Position numbers and translations under genes: made by a program. The notes below the pieces were generated by a model. It was not told the origin of the DNA, made no database searches, and was given only the letters and a program-made list of their open reading frames with translations. A stretch of 64,000 nt of DNA from Bog-793 sp050014835 (GTDB lineage Bacteria; Actinomycetota; Acidimicrobiia; Acidimicrobiales; Bog-793): NCBI GenBank assembly GCA_050014835.1, contig JBEKCO010000010.1, positions 5,430 to 69,429 on the forward strand, in the 5' to 3' direction. Each line of letters opens with the position of its first letter. Positions within the stretch are counted from its first letter, which is position 1. Shown here piece after piece: positions 57,870 to 64,000 of the stretch.

Positions 57870-60500
57870 GTGCGAGACACGCGCCTGACCCGCGGCGACT
57901 GGATCGCGCTCGCGATCCTCGTCGGGATCCCCCTCGTCGGCTTCTCCGTCCCCGCCGCGCTCGGCTACCCGTTGCTCACCGGCGATTCCGTCATCCAGAA
58001 CTACCCGCTGCGGGTGCTCGCCGGCGAGATCATCCGCCACGGCCACCTTCCCGTCTACGACCCCTACGCCTGGGCAGGGACGCCGCTCCTCGCCTCGTCG
58101 AACGCCGGTTCCGCCTTCCCCGACATCTTTTTCTTCGCGATCTTCCCGCCGCTCGTCGCCTGGGTCGCCACCGAGGTCGCCGCCTTCGGTGCCGCCGCGG
58201 TCGGGCTCTACACGTTCCTCCGCTTCAGCCGCCTCGGGCCGTTGTGCGCCGCGCTCGGCGGCGCGACGTTCGGGCTCGCCGGCTTCGTCACCTCGCAGGC
58301 CGTCCACCTCGACGTCGTCGAGACCGCGGCGTCGATCGCCTGGGTGCTCGTCGCCGTCGAGCGCATCGCCCGCGGGCCGGAACGGCACCGTCTGGCCTGG
58401 ACGGCGTTGCTCGGCGCCGCGACCGCCGCGACGCTGCTCGCCGGGAGCCCCGAGGCGGGCGTCTACGCCGCCCTCGCGGCCGTGATCTACGCGGTCTCAC
58501 TCGTCGTGCACTCGCCGAGGCGCGCTCGCACCGCCGCGCTGTACGCCCTCGGCGGTGTGGCGGGGGCGCTCATCGGGGCGGTGCAGGTCCTGCCGACCGC
58601 CCGATTCGTCGCCGTCTCGCAGCGCGCCCACGTCGCGTTCAAGTTCCTCGTCTCGGGCGAGCTGCGGCTCGCGCAGCTCCCCCTGCTCCTCGTGCCGCAC
58701 CTCCTCGGGGGCGGGCCGATCGGCCTCGCCAAGTACGTCGGGAGCTACAACCTCGGCGAGATCGACGCCTATCCCGGTGTCCTCGCCCTCGTCGCCGTCG
58801 TCGCGCTGGCTTGGCGGTGGCGTTCGCCCCGGGCGTCGGCGATCCGCGTCTGGTACCTGATCGGGGCGGTCGGACTGGTCATCGCCGTAGGCTCGGTGAC
58901 GCCGCTCCCCCACCTGCTCCAGCGCATCCCGATCATGGACGTGAGCCGGCTCCCGAGTCGCGCCCTTCTCCTCGTCGCGCTGGCCTGCTCGGTCCTTGTC
59001 GCCTACTGGGCCGCGGAGTTCCTCGACCCCGGGAGCGCGCTCCCGCCGCGAAGGGCCCCGGAGCCCGGCTCGCGGCGCGCCTCGTGGGAGAGGTACACGC
59101 CGTTCGCCGTCCCCGGCCTGATCCTCGCCCTCGTCGCCGCCGTCGCCATCGGCGGCAAGACGGTCGCCCGCGCCTTCGGCAAGCAGTCGCTCGGGCCGTG
59201 GACCGTCGCGCGGGTGGCCCCGTACCTCGCGGTCGCCGCGGTGATCGCCTGCGCCGCGGCGTGGCTCCTCTTCGCCGGCCCCCGTCTCGCCCGGCGCAAG
59301 CGGGTGATCGCCCTCGTCTGTTTGGCGGTCGTCGACCTCCTCGTGTTCAGCGCGAACCAGAGCTCGCTCGCGCCGGTGCGGGTGGGTGAGCTCGGCCCGC
59401 CGCACCAGCTCGAGCGCGAGCTCGCCAGGGCCGTCGGCGCGAACGGACGCTTCCTCGTCGTCGACCACTTCCGCGTCGGGGGCGTGGAGCTGAACGACAT
59501 CGGCGCGCCGAACCTCAACGTCTTCACGAAGATCCCGAGCGTCCAGGGCTACGGGTCGCTCACCTGGGGCGCCTACGCGGACGCGACCGGGACGCACGGT
59601 CAGAACCGTGCCGCGCCGGCGGCGTTCGCGACCGACGTCTTCGACTCGCTCGACGTCCGGGCGCTGCTCGTCCTGCCCTGGGCGTTCCGGACCGACGTCA
59701 CGCCGGCGAACCCCGGACTCGTTTCGCTCGCGGCCTCGGCACCCACGACGCGCTACTTCGGCGGCACGGTCGACGTCACGTCGATCGAGATCTCGACGAA
59801 CTTCGGCGGGGCGCGATCGGTGCTCGGCTCCGAGGCGCGTGCCATCCGGCTCCTCGGCGCGCAAGGCCGGCACGCGCCCAGCCGCGTCGTCGTCGCCACG
59901 AATCGCGCGACCGCGTACTTCGGCCGGGGGGTCGCGAGCGTCGGGCTCACCCTCGCCAGCGCCGGCGGCGGTCCGACCGCGCTCGCGGTGGCGGTGACGA
60001 CGGCGAAGGGCGCGGCCTTCTCGCCGACCGGCTTGCTCGCCGCCGACGTGACCCCACCGCACTGGAGGATCACCGGGTCGATCGGGGCCTACGAGCTCCT
60101 CACCGACACGCGGGCGTTCGGCCCGCTCACCGCGTTCTCGCCGTCCGGCGACGAGCGCGTCGCCGCCGCGATCCGGGTTGTCTCCTCGTCGCCGTGGACG
60201 CCGACCGAGACGGTCGCCGTCGACGCCGCGCACCCCGTCCTCCTCGTCCGCAGCGTCGCCGACCTCCCCGGCTGGCACGCCACGGTGACCGAAGGGGGCC
60301 GCGTCGTCCGGACGACGCTGCAGCGGCACGGGGTCGTCCAAGCGATCGAGCTTCCCACCGGGAAGAGCATCGTCACGTTCGAGTACTCGCCGCCCTGGCT
60401 CCGGACCGGCCTCGTGCTCGCGGCCGCCGGATGCGCCCTCCTCGTCGCCCTCGTGCTCGCCGACGTCTTTCGCGCCCGGCGCCGCGAAAACACGGTCTGA
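57870..60500 (+). CDS. YfhO-like GT-C membrane protein
   Basis: An 876-residue membrane protein with many spans. The first periplasmic loop reads LLTGDSVIQNYPLRVLAGEI then HGHLPVYDPYAWAGTPLLAS, the hallmark of YfhO/GT-C proteins (D--Q-YP, G-LP-W-PY--G-PLLA). Residues about 520-860 form a large extracytoplasmic part, ending with DLPGWHATV and IELPTGKSIVTFEYSP followed by one last span, as in YfhO. YfhO-type proteins add sugars to cell-wall teichoic acids or related glycans; the substrate here is unknown. The GTG start is used. It is divergent from the MptB-like gene, so the two may serve one envelope glycan. Confidence 0.82.
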   Translation: MRDTRLTRGDWIALAILVGIPLVGFSVPAALGYPLLTGDSVIQNYPLRVLAGEIIRHGHLPVYDPYAWAGTPLLASSNAGSAFPDIFFFAIFPPLVAWVATEVAAFGAAAVGLYTFLRFSRLGPLCAALGGATFGLAGFVTSQAVHLDVVETAASIAWVLVAVERIARGPERHRLAWTALLGAATAATLLAGSPEAGVYAALAAVIYAVSLVVHSPRRARTAALYALGGVAGALIGAVQVLPTARFVAVSQRAHVAFKFLVSGELRLAQLPLLLVPHLLGGGPIGLAKYVGSYNLGEIDAYPGVLALVAVVALAWRWRSPRASAIRVWYLIGAVGLVIAVGSVTPLPHLLQRIPIMDVSRLPSRALLLVALACSVLVAYWAAEFLDPGSALPPRRAPEPGSRRASWERYTPFAVPGLILALVAAVAIGGKTVARAFGKQSLGPWTVARVAPYLAVAAVIACAAAWLLFAGPRLARRKRVIALVCLAVVDLLVFSANQSSLAPVRVGELGPPHQLERELARAVGANGRFLVVDHFRVGGVELNDIGAPNLNVFTKIPSVQGYGSLTWGAYADATGTHGQNRAAPAAFATDVFDSLDVRALLVLPWAFRTDVTPANPGLVSLAASAPTTRYFGGTVDVTSIEISTNFGGARSVLGSEARAIRLLGAQGRHAPSRVVVATNRATAYFGRGVASVGLTLASAGGGPTALAVAVTTAKGAAFSPTGLLAADVTPPHWRITGSIGAYELLTDTRAFGPLTAFSPSGDERVAAAIRVVSSSPWTPTETVAVDAAHPVLLVRSVADLPGWHATVTEGGRVVRTTLQRHGVVQAIELPTGKSIVTFEYSPPWLRTGLVLAAAGCALLVALVLADVFRARRRENTV

Positions 60501-60555
60501 GGCGCGGGGCGTCGCGCGGCCGGGCCGGGCCGGGCCGCGCCGGGCGGTCGGACGT

Positions 60556-61329
60556 TCAGCCCGCGGGGGTCGACCTCCTCCAACGCAGGGCATCCCAGCC
60601 GTGCTGGAAGGGCTGGTCGAGCAGGAAGAGCAGCACGAGCGCGACGCCGGCCGCGCTGACGACGTACCACGGCCACGGGCCGAGCAGCCTCAGCACGGTC
60701 CACTCCCCGGGGGGTCGCCGCAGGAACATGTAGTTCGCGCCCGTCACTCCGTCGACGAGCCCGACGAACGCCGTGTAGCCGGCGGCGATCGTGAACACCC
60801 GGACGACGGCGCCGGGGCGGGGCCGGAGGCGCATGCCGACGACGAGGAAGAACGCGGCGAGCACGATCCCGACGTGACCGACGAGGTACTCGAAGAACAC
60901 GAGGTGGGGGAAGGCGACGCTGAGATCGGGGGTGAGCACGGCCTGCAGCGTCCCGGCGAGACCGACGAAGTAGGTCAGCTCGACGAGGAGCGGGATCCGC
61001 CACCAGCAGGCGACGGCGGCGACGACCACCCCCGCGTTGCATAGCGCGAGCGGCAATGAGGTGTCGGCCGTCCAGGTCTTCGCCACGACGAGCCCGATGG
61101 AGTACGCGACGATGTCCGCCCCGAGCGCCAGGCCGATGAGGCGGGCGACGACGATTCGCCACCGGCCCTCGTGGCGCCGGGCGGCGAGACACAACGACCC
61201 GCAGAGGACCGCGCCCAGCCCGACGGTGATCCAGTAGGCCGCGGGCGAGACGACGGCGAGCACCTTCCAATCCTGCCGCGGTCCGTCGCCACGGATCCGT
61301 CGAGGCGCGTCCGCGGTGATCGGGAACAT
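60556..61329 (-). CDS. TIGR02206/YwaF-type integral membrane protein
   Basis: About 257 residues with some seven membrane spans. The tract TSLPLALCNAGVVVAAVACW, with LLVELTYFVGLAGTLQAVLT and PDLSVAFPHLVFFEYLVGHV, matches the TIGR02206 family (PL-LC, YF-GL-GT-QA--TPDL, F---H). GVTGANYMFLRRPP is also typical. The function is unknown. Start taken at ATG 61329; a GTG 28 codons earlier is possible. It is tail-to-tail with the YfhO-like gene (55-nt gap). Confidence 0.78.
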   Translation of the reverse strand: MFPITADAPRRIRGDGPRQDWKVLAVVSPAAYWITVGLGAVLCGSLCLAARRHEGRWRIVVARLIGLALGADIVAYSIGLVVAKTWTADTSLPLALCNAGVVVAAVACWWRIPLLVELTYFVGLAGTLQAVLTPDLSVAFPHLVFFEYLVGHVGIVLAAFFLVVGMRLRPRPGAVVRVFTIAAGYTAFVGLVDGVTGANYMFLRRPPGEWTVLRLLGPWPWYVVSAAGVALVLLFLLDQPFQHGWDALRWRRSTPAG

Positions 61330-61818
61330 TCGCGCCGGAGGCGTTGTTGGACTCCTCGGGTCGAGAAAAGACCCGGTGGGGGTCAGCGACTGCGGCTGGT
61401 ACCGACCCCCCATCCGAAGGACGAGCTTGGGGGTTGCCCGACATCGTGTCCGGGCAGGCCTCAGGGGCAGGCAGACCGCACGCCTCCGGGTGTTGCGGTG
61501 GCGGGGACCGGTGGGCTCCCGGCGCCACCTCCGAGGCGCTCGCTCTTCGGGCTACGAAGAACGAGGCGCCCGTTCCGGGTGATGGCGGGACGGGCGCCTC
61601 GTCGCGTCCGGCGGCTGGCCCGGCATCCCGCGCTCGGCCGGCTCCGTTTAGCCGCCGCGCGTTCGGCCGGGTTCCGCGTCTTTGGCGACCGTCCGGCGGC
61701 GCAACTCGGGCGTCGCGACGGCCCGGCGCGCGAGCGTGTCCGGGCCGTCACCGCGGGGCGCGCGCCACCCACCCGGCTGGACGACGGTCGGCTCGCCCGG
61801 ACGTCACGTCCGTCGCTC
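61330..61818. other. Structured intergenic region without a recognised gene
   Basis: This 489-nt stretch has no reading frame that looks like a protein. It holds several inverted repeats: GGGGGTC/GACCCCC around a 19-nt loop near 61378-61410; CGGGTC/GACCCG about 61358-61376; a TGCCCGACA arm pairing with TGTCCGGGCA (one bulged base) near 61436-61457; and the 12-bp stem at 61562-61601. It lies between two minus-strand genes, so it could hold the terminator of the 76-residue gene and a leader for the membrane protein. No known riboswitch consensus was recognised. Confidence 0.5.
61562..61601 (-). terminator. 12-bp hairpin, possible terminator
   Basis: CGAGGCGCCCGT and ACGGGCGCCTCG form a perfect 12-bp stem with a 16-nt loop. 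It lies about 220 nt downstream of the 76-residue gene and lacks a U-run, so it could also be a regulatory RNA structure. Confidence 0.4.
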
Positions 61819-62049
61819 CTAGAAGGGGAACGGGCCCCTCCGGCGCGACCGGGCTTGCTTGTGGGCCGGGTGCCGCGTCCAGCTGTCGACGAAGGCGTGG
61901 GCCTGATGGCACGCCTCGGAAACGGACCCGCCGTTCGTGTAGCAAACCTGGGCGACGGCGGCAGCCCGGCTGGCCGTGGCGCGATCGCCCGGCCGCTCTT
62001 CGATGACCCACGCCCGCACGGCTTCGGCGAGCACGCGATCAGTCCTCAA
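61819..62049 (-). CDS. Hypothetical small protein (76 residues)
   Basis: Not recognised. It starts at TTG with AGGAGG 8 nt upstream, behind a good promoter. The protein (RTDRVLAEAVRAWVIEERPG, then AVAQVCYTNGGSVSEACHQA) is predicted helical with two cysteines and ends in a basic tail HKQARSRRRGPFPF. No signal peptide, membrane span or known motif is seen. The ribosome site plus promoter support it as a real gene. It lies next to the drug exporter but reads the same way with a 102-nt gap. Confidence 0.65.
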   Translation of the reverse strand: MRTDRVLAEAVRAWVIEERPGDRATASRAAAVAQVCYTNGGSVSEACHQAHAFVDSWTRHPAHKQARSRRRGPFPF

Positions 62050-62068
62050 GGCAACCACCTCCTCTGCG

Positions 62069-62098
62069 ACGCTAGGCCCGCGCCGCCCCGGCCGACAA
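62069..62098 (-). promoter_or_regulatory. Promoter of the 76-residue gene
   Basis: TTGTCG (62093-62098) and TAGCGT (62069-62074) are 18 nt apart on the minus strand, just 20 nt before the TTG start and directly ahead of its AGGAGG site. Confidence 0.6.
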
Positions 62099-62151
62099 CC
62101 CGGAGATCCGGACCCCGGCGCCACCGACCTCGGCGACGGGCCGACCGGCTG

Positions 62152-63786
62152 CTACCGGCCCTCCCGACGCCCGGACGGCCCGGCGGCCGTCGGGTCCTCG
62201 CGGGGCGCGCCCCTGCTCGGCAGCACGAAAAGGACGACGAACGCCGCGACGGCGACGACGACGGTGGCGACGAGCAGGGCGAGGTCCATGCCGGAAACGA
62301 AGGATTCCCTCGCCACCCGGGCGAGCTCCTCCCCCTTGGTGCCGCCGGCCTCCGCCGCGACCGCGAGCGCCCCGCCGACGGACCCGGTGATCAGGCCCTG
62401 GACCGTCTGCACCATCGCGTGCGGGATCGCGCTCAGGTACGGGGCGAGCGCCGGGACCATCCGGTCGGCGTACCGGGTGTTGAGCAGGCTGCCGAGGATG
62501 CCGACCCCGAGGGCCCCCCCGAGCTGCAGGAATGTGCTGTTCGTCGCCGCGCCGACGCCGAGCTCGGCTGCGGGCAGGGCACCCATCACCGACTCCGTGC
62601 ACGGCGCGAGCGCCAGCCCGACGCCGGTGCCCATGAGGAACAGCGCCGGGAGCGCCTCGAGGTACGTGCCGTGGACCGTGATCCGCGCAAGTAACGCCAG
62701 CCCGACGGCGATGAGGCCGAGCCCGGCGAACACGATGGGCTTCGTCCCGACGTGGCGGACGGCGAGCGTCGACAGCGGCGCCACGACGAGGAGCACGGCC
62801 GCGATCGGCGCGATGCGGAGCCCGGTCTGCAACGCGCTATATCCCAGTGAGAACTGCAGGTACTGCGTGAGGAGGAACAGCGCCCCCATGAGGGCGAAGA
62901 TCACGAGGCCCATCGCGCCGATCGCCACCGAGAACCGCCGGGAACGGAAGAACGACATCTCGAGCATCGGGTGCGTCGAGCGGCGCTCCCACCAGACGAA
63001 CACGGCGAGCAGCGCCAGTGCGACGACGATCGCCCCGATGATGACGGGCGAGGTCCACGTCCGGCTGGGGGCCTCGATGATCCCCCAGAGCAACAGGGCC
63101 ATGCTGGCGATCGACAGCCCGACCCCGATCGGGTCGGGCCGCTTGCTCGCCGGGTTGCGCGAGTTCGGCACGCACCAGGCCGCGGCGAGCAGTCCCAGGA
63201 GCGCGATCGGCACGTTGACGAGGAAGACCGACCCCCACCAGTAGTGGGCGAGCAGCCAGCCGCCGGCCACCGGGCCGACGGCGACCCCGAGACCGGTCGT
63301 GCCCGACCAGACGCCGATCGCCTGGAGCCGCTCTTCGGGACCGGAGAAAACGCTGGCGAGGATCGACAGTGTCGACGGCATGATCGCGGCCCCGCCGATC
63401 CCCATGAACGCACGCGCCGCGATGAGACGGTCGGGCGTCGCCGAGAACGCCGAGACCGCGGAGCCGACGGCGAAGAGCGCGAGCCCCGCCATGAAGACCC
63501 ACTTGCGCCCCAACCGGTCGCCGAGGCTGCCGAGCGCGAGCAAAAGACCGGCGAAGACGATCACGTAGGCGTCGACGATCCACTGCAGCTGGCTCGAGGT
63601 GGCGTGCATGACGCGCTCGATCGTCGGCAAAGCGACGTTCAGGATCGTGCTGTCGAGGCTCACGATGAGGAGGCTCACGCAGAGCACGGCGAGGATCACC
63701 CCGCGGTGTCCCGGCCGCGGCCCCGCGCCGGCCTCCGGCGCGACAGGGGCCGGAGAAGAATCTGGGCCCGCCACGGTGTGCGCCAT
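62152..63786 (-). CDS. DHA2-family MFS drug exporter (EmrB/QacA type)
   Basis: About 544 residues with 14 expected spans. Motifs: the TM1 pattern LLIVSLDSTILNVALPTIER (motif D1 with acidic residue), the loop LGSLGDRLGRKWVF (motif A), and motif C in GTTGLGVAVGPVAGGWLL. This is the proton-driven multidrug exporter group. Start taken at ATG 63786; an upstream GTG would add 28 residues with no family match. A 7-bp-arm palindrome near 63873-63888 may be an operator. The transposase start lies 115 nt upstream, divergent. Confidence 0.92.
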   Translation of the reverse strand: MAHTVAGPDSSPAPVAPEAGAGPRPGHRGVILAVLCVSLLIVSLDSTILNVALPTIERVMHATSSQLQWIVDAYVIVFAGLLLALGSLGDRLGRKWVFMAGLALFAVGSAVSAFSATPDRLIAARAFMGIGGAAIMPSTLSILASVFSGPEERLQAIGVWSGTTGLGVAVGPVAGGWLLAHYWWGSVFLVNVPIALLGLLAAAWCVPNSRNPASKRPDPIGVGLSIASMALLLWGIIEAPSRTWTSPVIIGAIVVALALLAVFVWWERRSTHPMLEMSFFRSRRFSVAIGAMGLVIFALMGALFLLTQYLQFSLGYSALQTGLRIAPIAAVLLVVAPLSTLAVRHVGTKPIVFAGLGLIAVGLALLARITVHGTYLEALPALFLMGTGVGLALAPCTESVMGALPAAELGVGAATNSTFLQLGGALGVGILGSLLNTRYADRMVPALAPYLSAIPHAMVQTVQGLITGSVGGALAVAAEAGGTKGEELARVARESFVSGMDLALLVATVVVAVAAFVVLFVLPSRGAPREDPTAAGPSGRREGR

Positions 63787-63872
63787 CGCTACCAGGTTCG
63801 CGCTCGGCGGCGTGTCCCGCCAGGGAACTAGTGCCGTGACCGGCAACGTCTGAGGGGTCGCGTCCACCACCT

Positions 63873-63888
63873 CGCGATCGTGATCGCG
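63873..63888. promoter_or_regulatory. Palindrome upstream of the MFS exporter (possible operator)
   Basis: CGCGATC-GT-GATCGCG, a perfect inverted repeat with 7-nt arms. It lies between the exporter and the transposase. TetR- or MarR-type repressors of such pumps bind similar palindromes, but no regulator gene is in view, and it could also belong to the element end. Confidence 0.35.
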
Positions 63889-64000
63889 CAGACTTTGTAG
63901 ATGGCTGAACGTGTGCAGGTTCGTGAGCTCACCGGTGTCGAGGGCAACAAGCTCTTGTCGATCGTCCGACGCGGGTCGGGCTCGGTCGTTCGCTGGCGAA
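63889..64000 (+). mobile_element. Left part of an IS630-family insertion sequence
   Basis: Inferred from the transposase start. The element's terminal inverted repeat and TA target duplication could not be fixed; the left boundary given is only the end of the palindrome before the gene. Confidence 0.4.
63901..64000 (+). CDS. IS630-family transposase, N-terminal fragment
   Basis: The first 33 codons, cut by the window edge: AERVQVRELTGVEGNKLLSI then VRRGSGSVVRWR. This matches the usual IS630-type start (R-L---EG-RL--IVRRGSGSVV-WRRAQ), the beginning of the N-terminal helix-turn-helix. ATG start at 63901. Its codons are less GC-biased than those of the neighbours, consistent with transfer. Whether the copy is intact cannot be judged. 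Confidence 0.75.
   Translation, partial: MAERVQVRELTGVEGNKLLSIVRRGSGSVVRWR

Noticed and set aside
58497..60593. Minus-strand open frame of nearly 700 codons opposite the YfhO-like gene.
   Set aside because: Composition is rich in Arg, Glu, Asp and Gly with no hydrophobic core; the plus-strand frame has clear membrane spans and motifs.

Overview
The window is a strongly GC-rich chromosomal segment from a high-GC Gram-positive bacterium. The best guess is an actinobacterium of the class Acidimicrobiia. This is inference from the actinobacterial gene order (tRNA-Thr, tRNA-Met, rpmG, tRNA-Trp, secE, nusG, rplK to rpoC, rpsL to tuf, S10/spc/alpha operons, truA, rplM-rpsI, glmM-glmS, acpS, nnr, alr, tsaEBD, groES-groEL), the frequent GTG/TTG starts, the GuaB3-like protein at the left edge, and the sequence style of IF-1, S12 and L14. 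Almost everything from 1 to 54.8 kb is on the minus strand, so it reads as one long conserved block from right to left.

Left part (1-14.3 kb, minus): start of a GuaB3-type IMP dehydrogenase-like gene; a NUDIX hydrolase; groES-groEL behind a CIRCE operator that touches a good promoter; a DinB/MDMPI-type protein; then a compact set of genes, mostly joined by 4-nt ATGA/GTGA overlaps: alr-nnr and udg-tsaE-tsaB-rimI-tsaD (tRNA t6A synthesis, N-acetylation, uracil repair, D-Ala synthesis, NAD(P)HX repair). acpS, glmS and glmM (ACP activation and UDP-GlcNAc precursor synthesis) and rplM-rpsI follow.

Accessory insert (14.5-21.0 kb): a small plus-strand orphan gene, then a minus-strand polysaccharide cluster: a methyltransferase with an N-terminal coiled coil, an 809-residue double glycosyltransferase, a short stand-alone protein that repeats the methyltransferase's coiled-coil module, and a second glycosyltransferase resembling the first half of the 809-residue protein. 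A DUF5808-type small protein separates this cluster from truA.

Core translation and transcription block (21.0-55.4 kb, minus): truA, rplQ, rpoA, rpsD, rpsK, rpsM, rpmJ, infA, map, adk, secY, the spc and S10 ribosomal genes, tuf, fusA, rpsG, rpsL, rpoC, rpoB, rplL, rplJ, rplA, rplK, nusG, secE, tRNA-Trp, rpmG, tRNA-Met and tRNA-Thr. Promoters are visible before rpsL, rpoB, rplM and groES, and extended -10 elements before rplC and infA. Three things stand out. rpoC carries a frame break best explained by a 29-nt deletion between 8-nt repeats. rplC has its own promoter and a leader with three strong hairpins. infA appears to start at CTG. L22 and L4 have long Lys/Ala/Pro tails, while S3 and L10 have acidic tails.

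Right part (55.4-64 kb): a leaderless GNAT acetyltransferase, an MptB-like GT-C mannosyltransferase, a YfhO-like GT-C membrane protein, a TIGR02206/YwaF-type membrane protein, a structured 0.5-kb intergenic stretch, a 76-residue orphan, a DHA2-type drug exporter and, at the very edge on the plus strand, the start of an IS630-family transposase, the only mobile element seen. No CRISPR array, rRNA gene or phage region was found.
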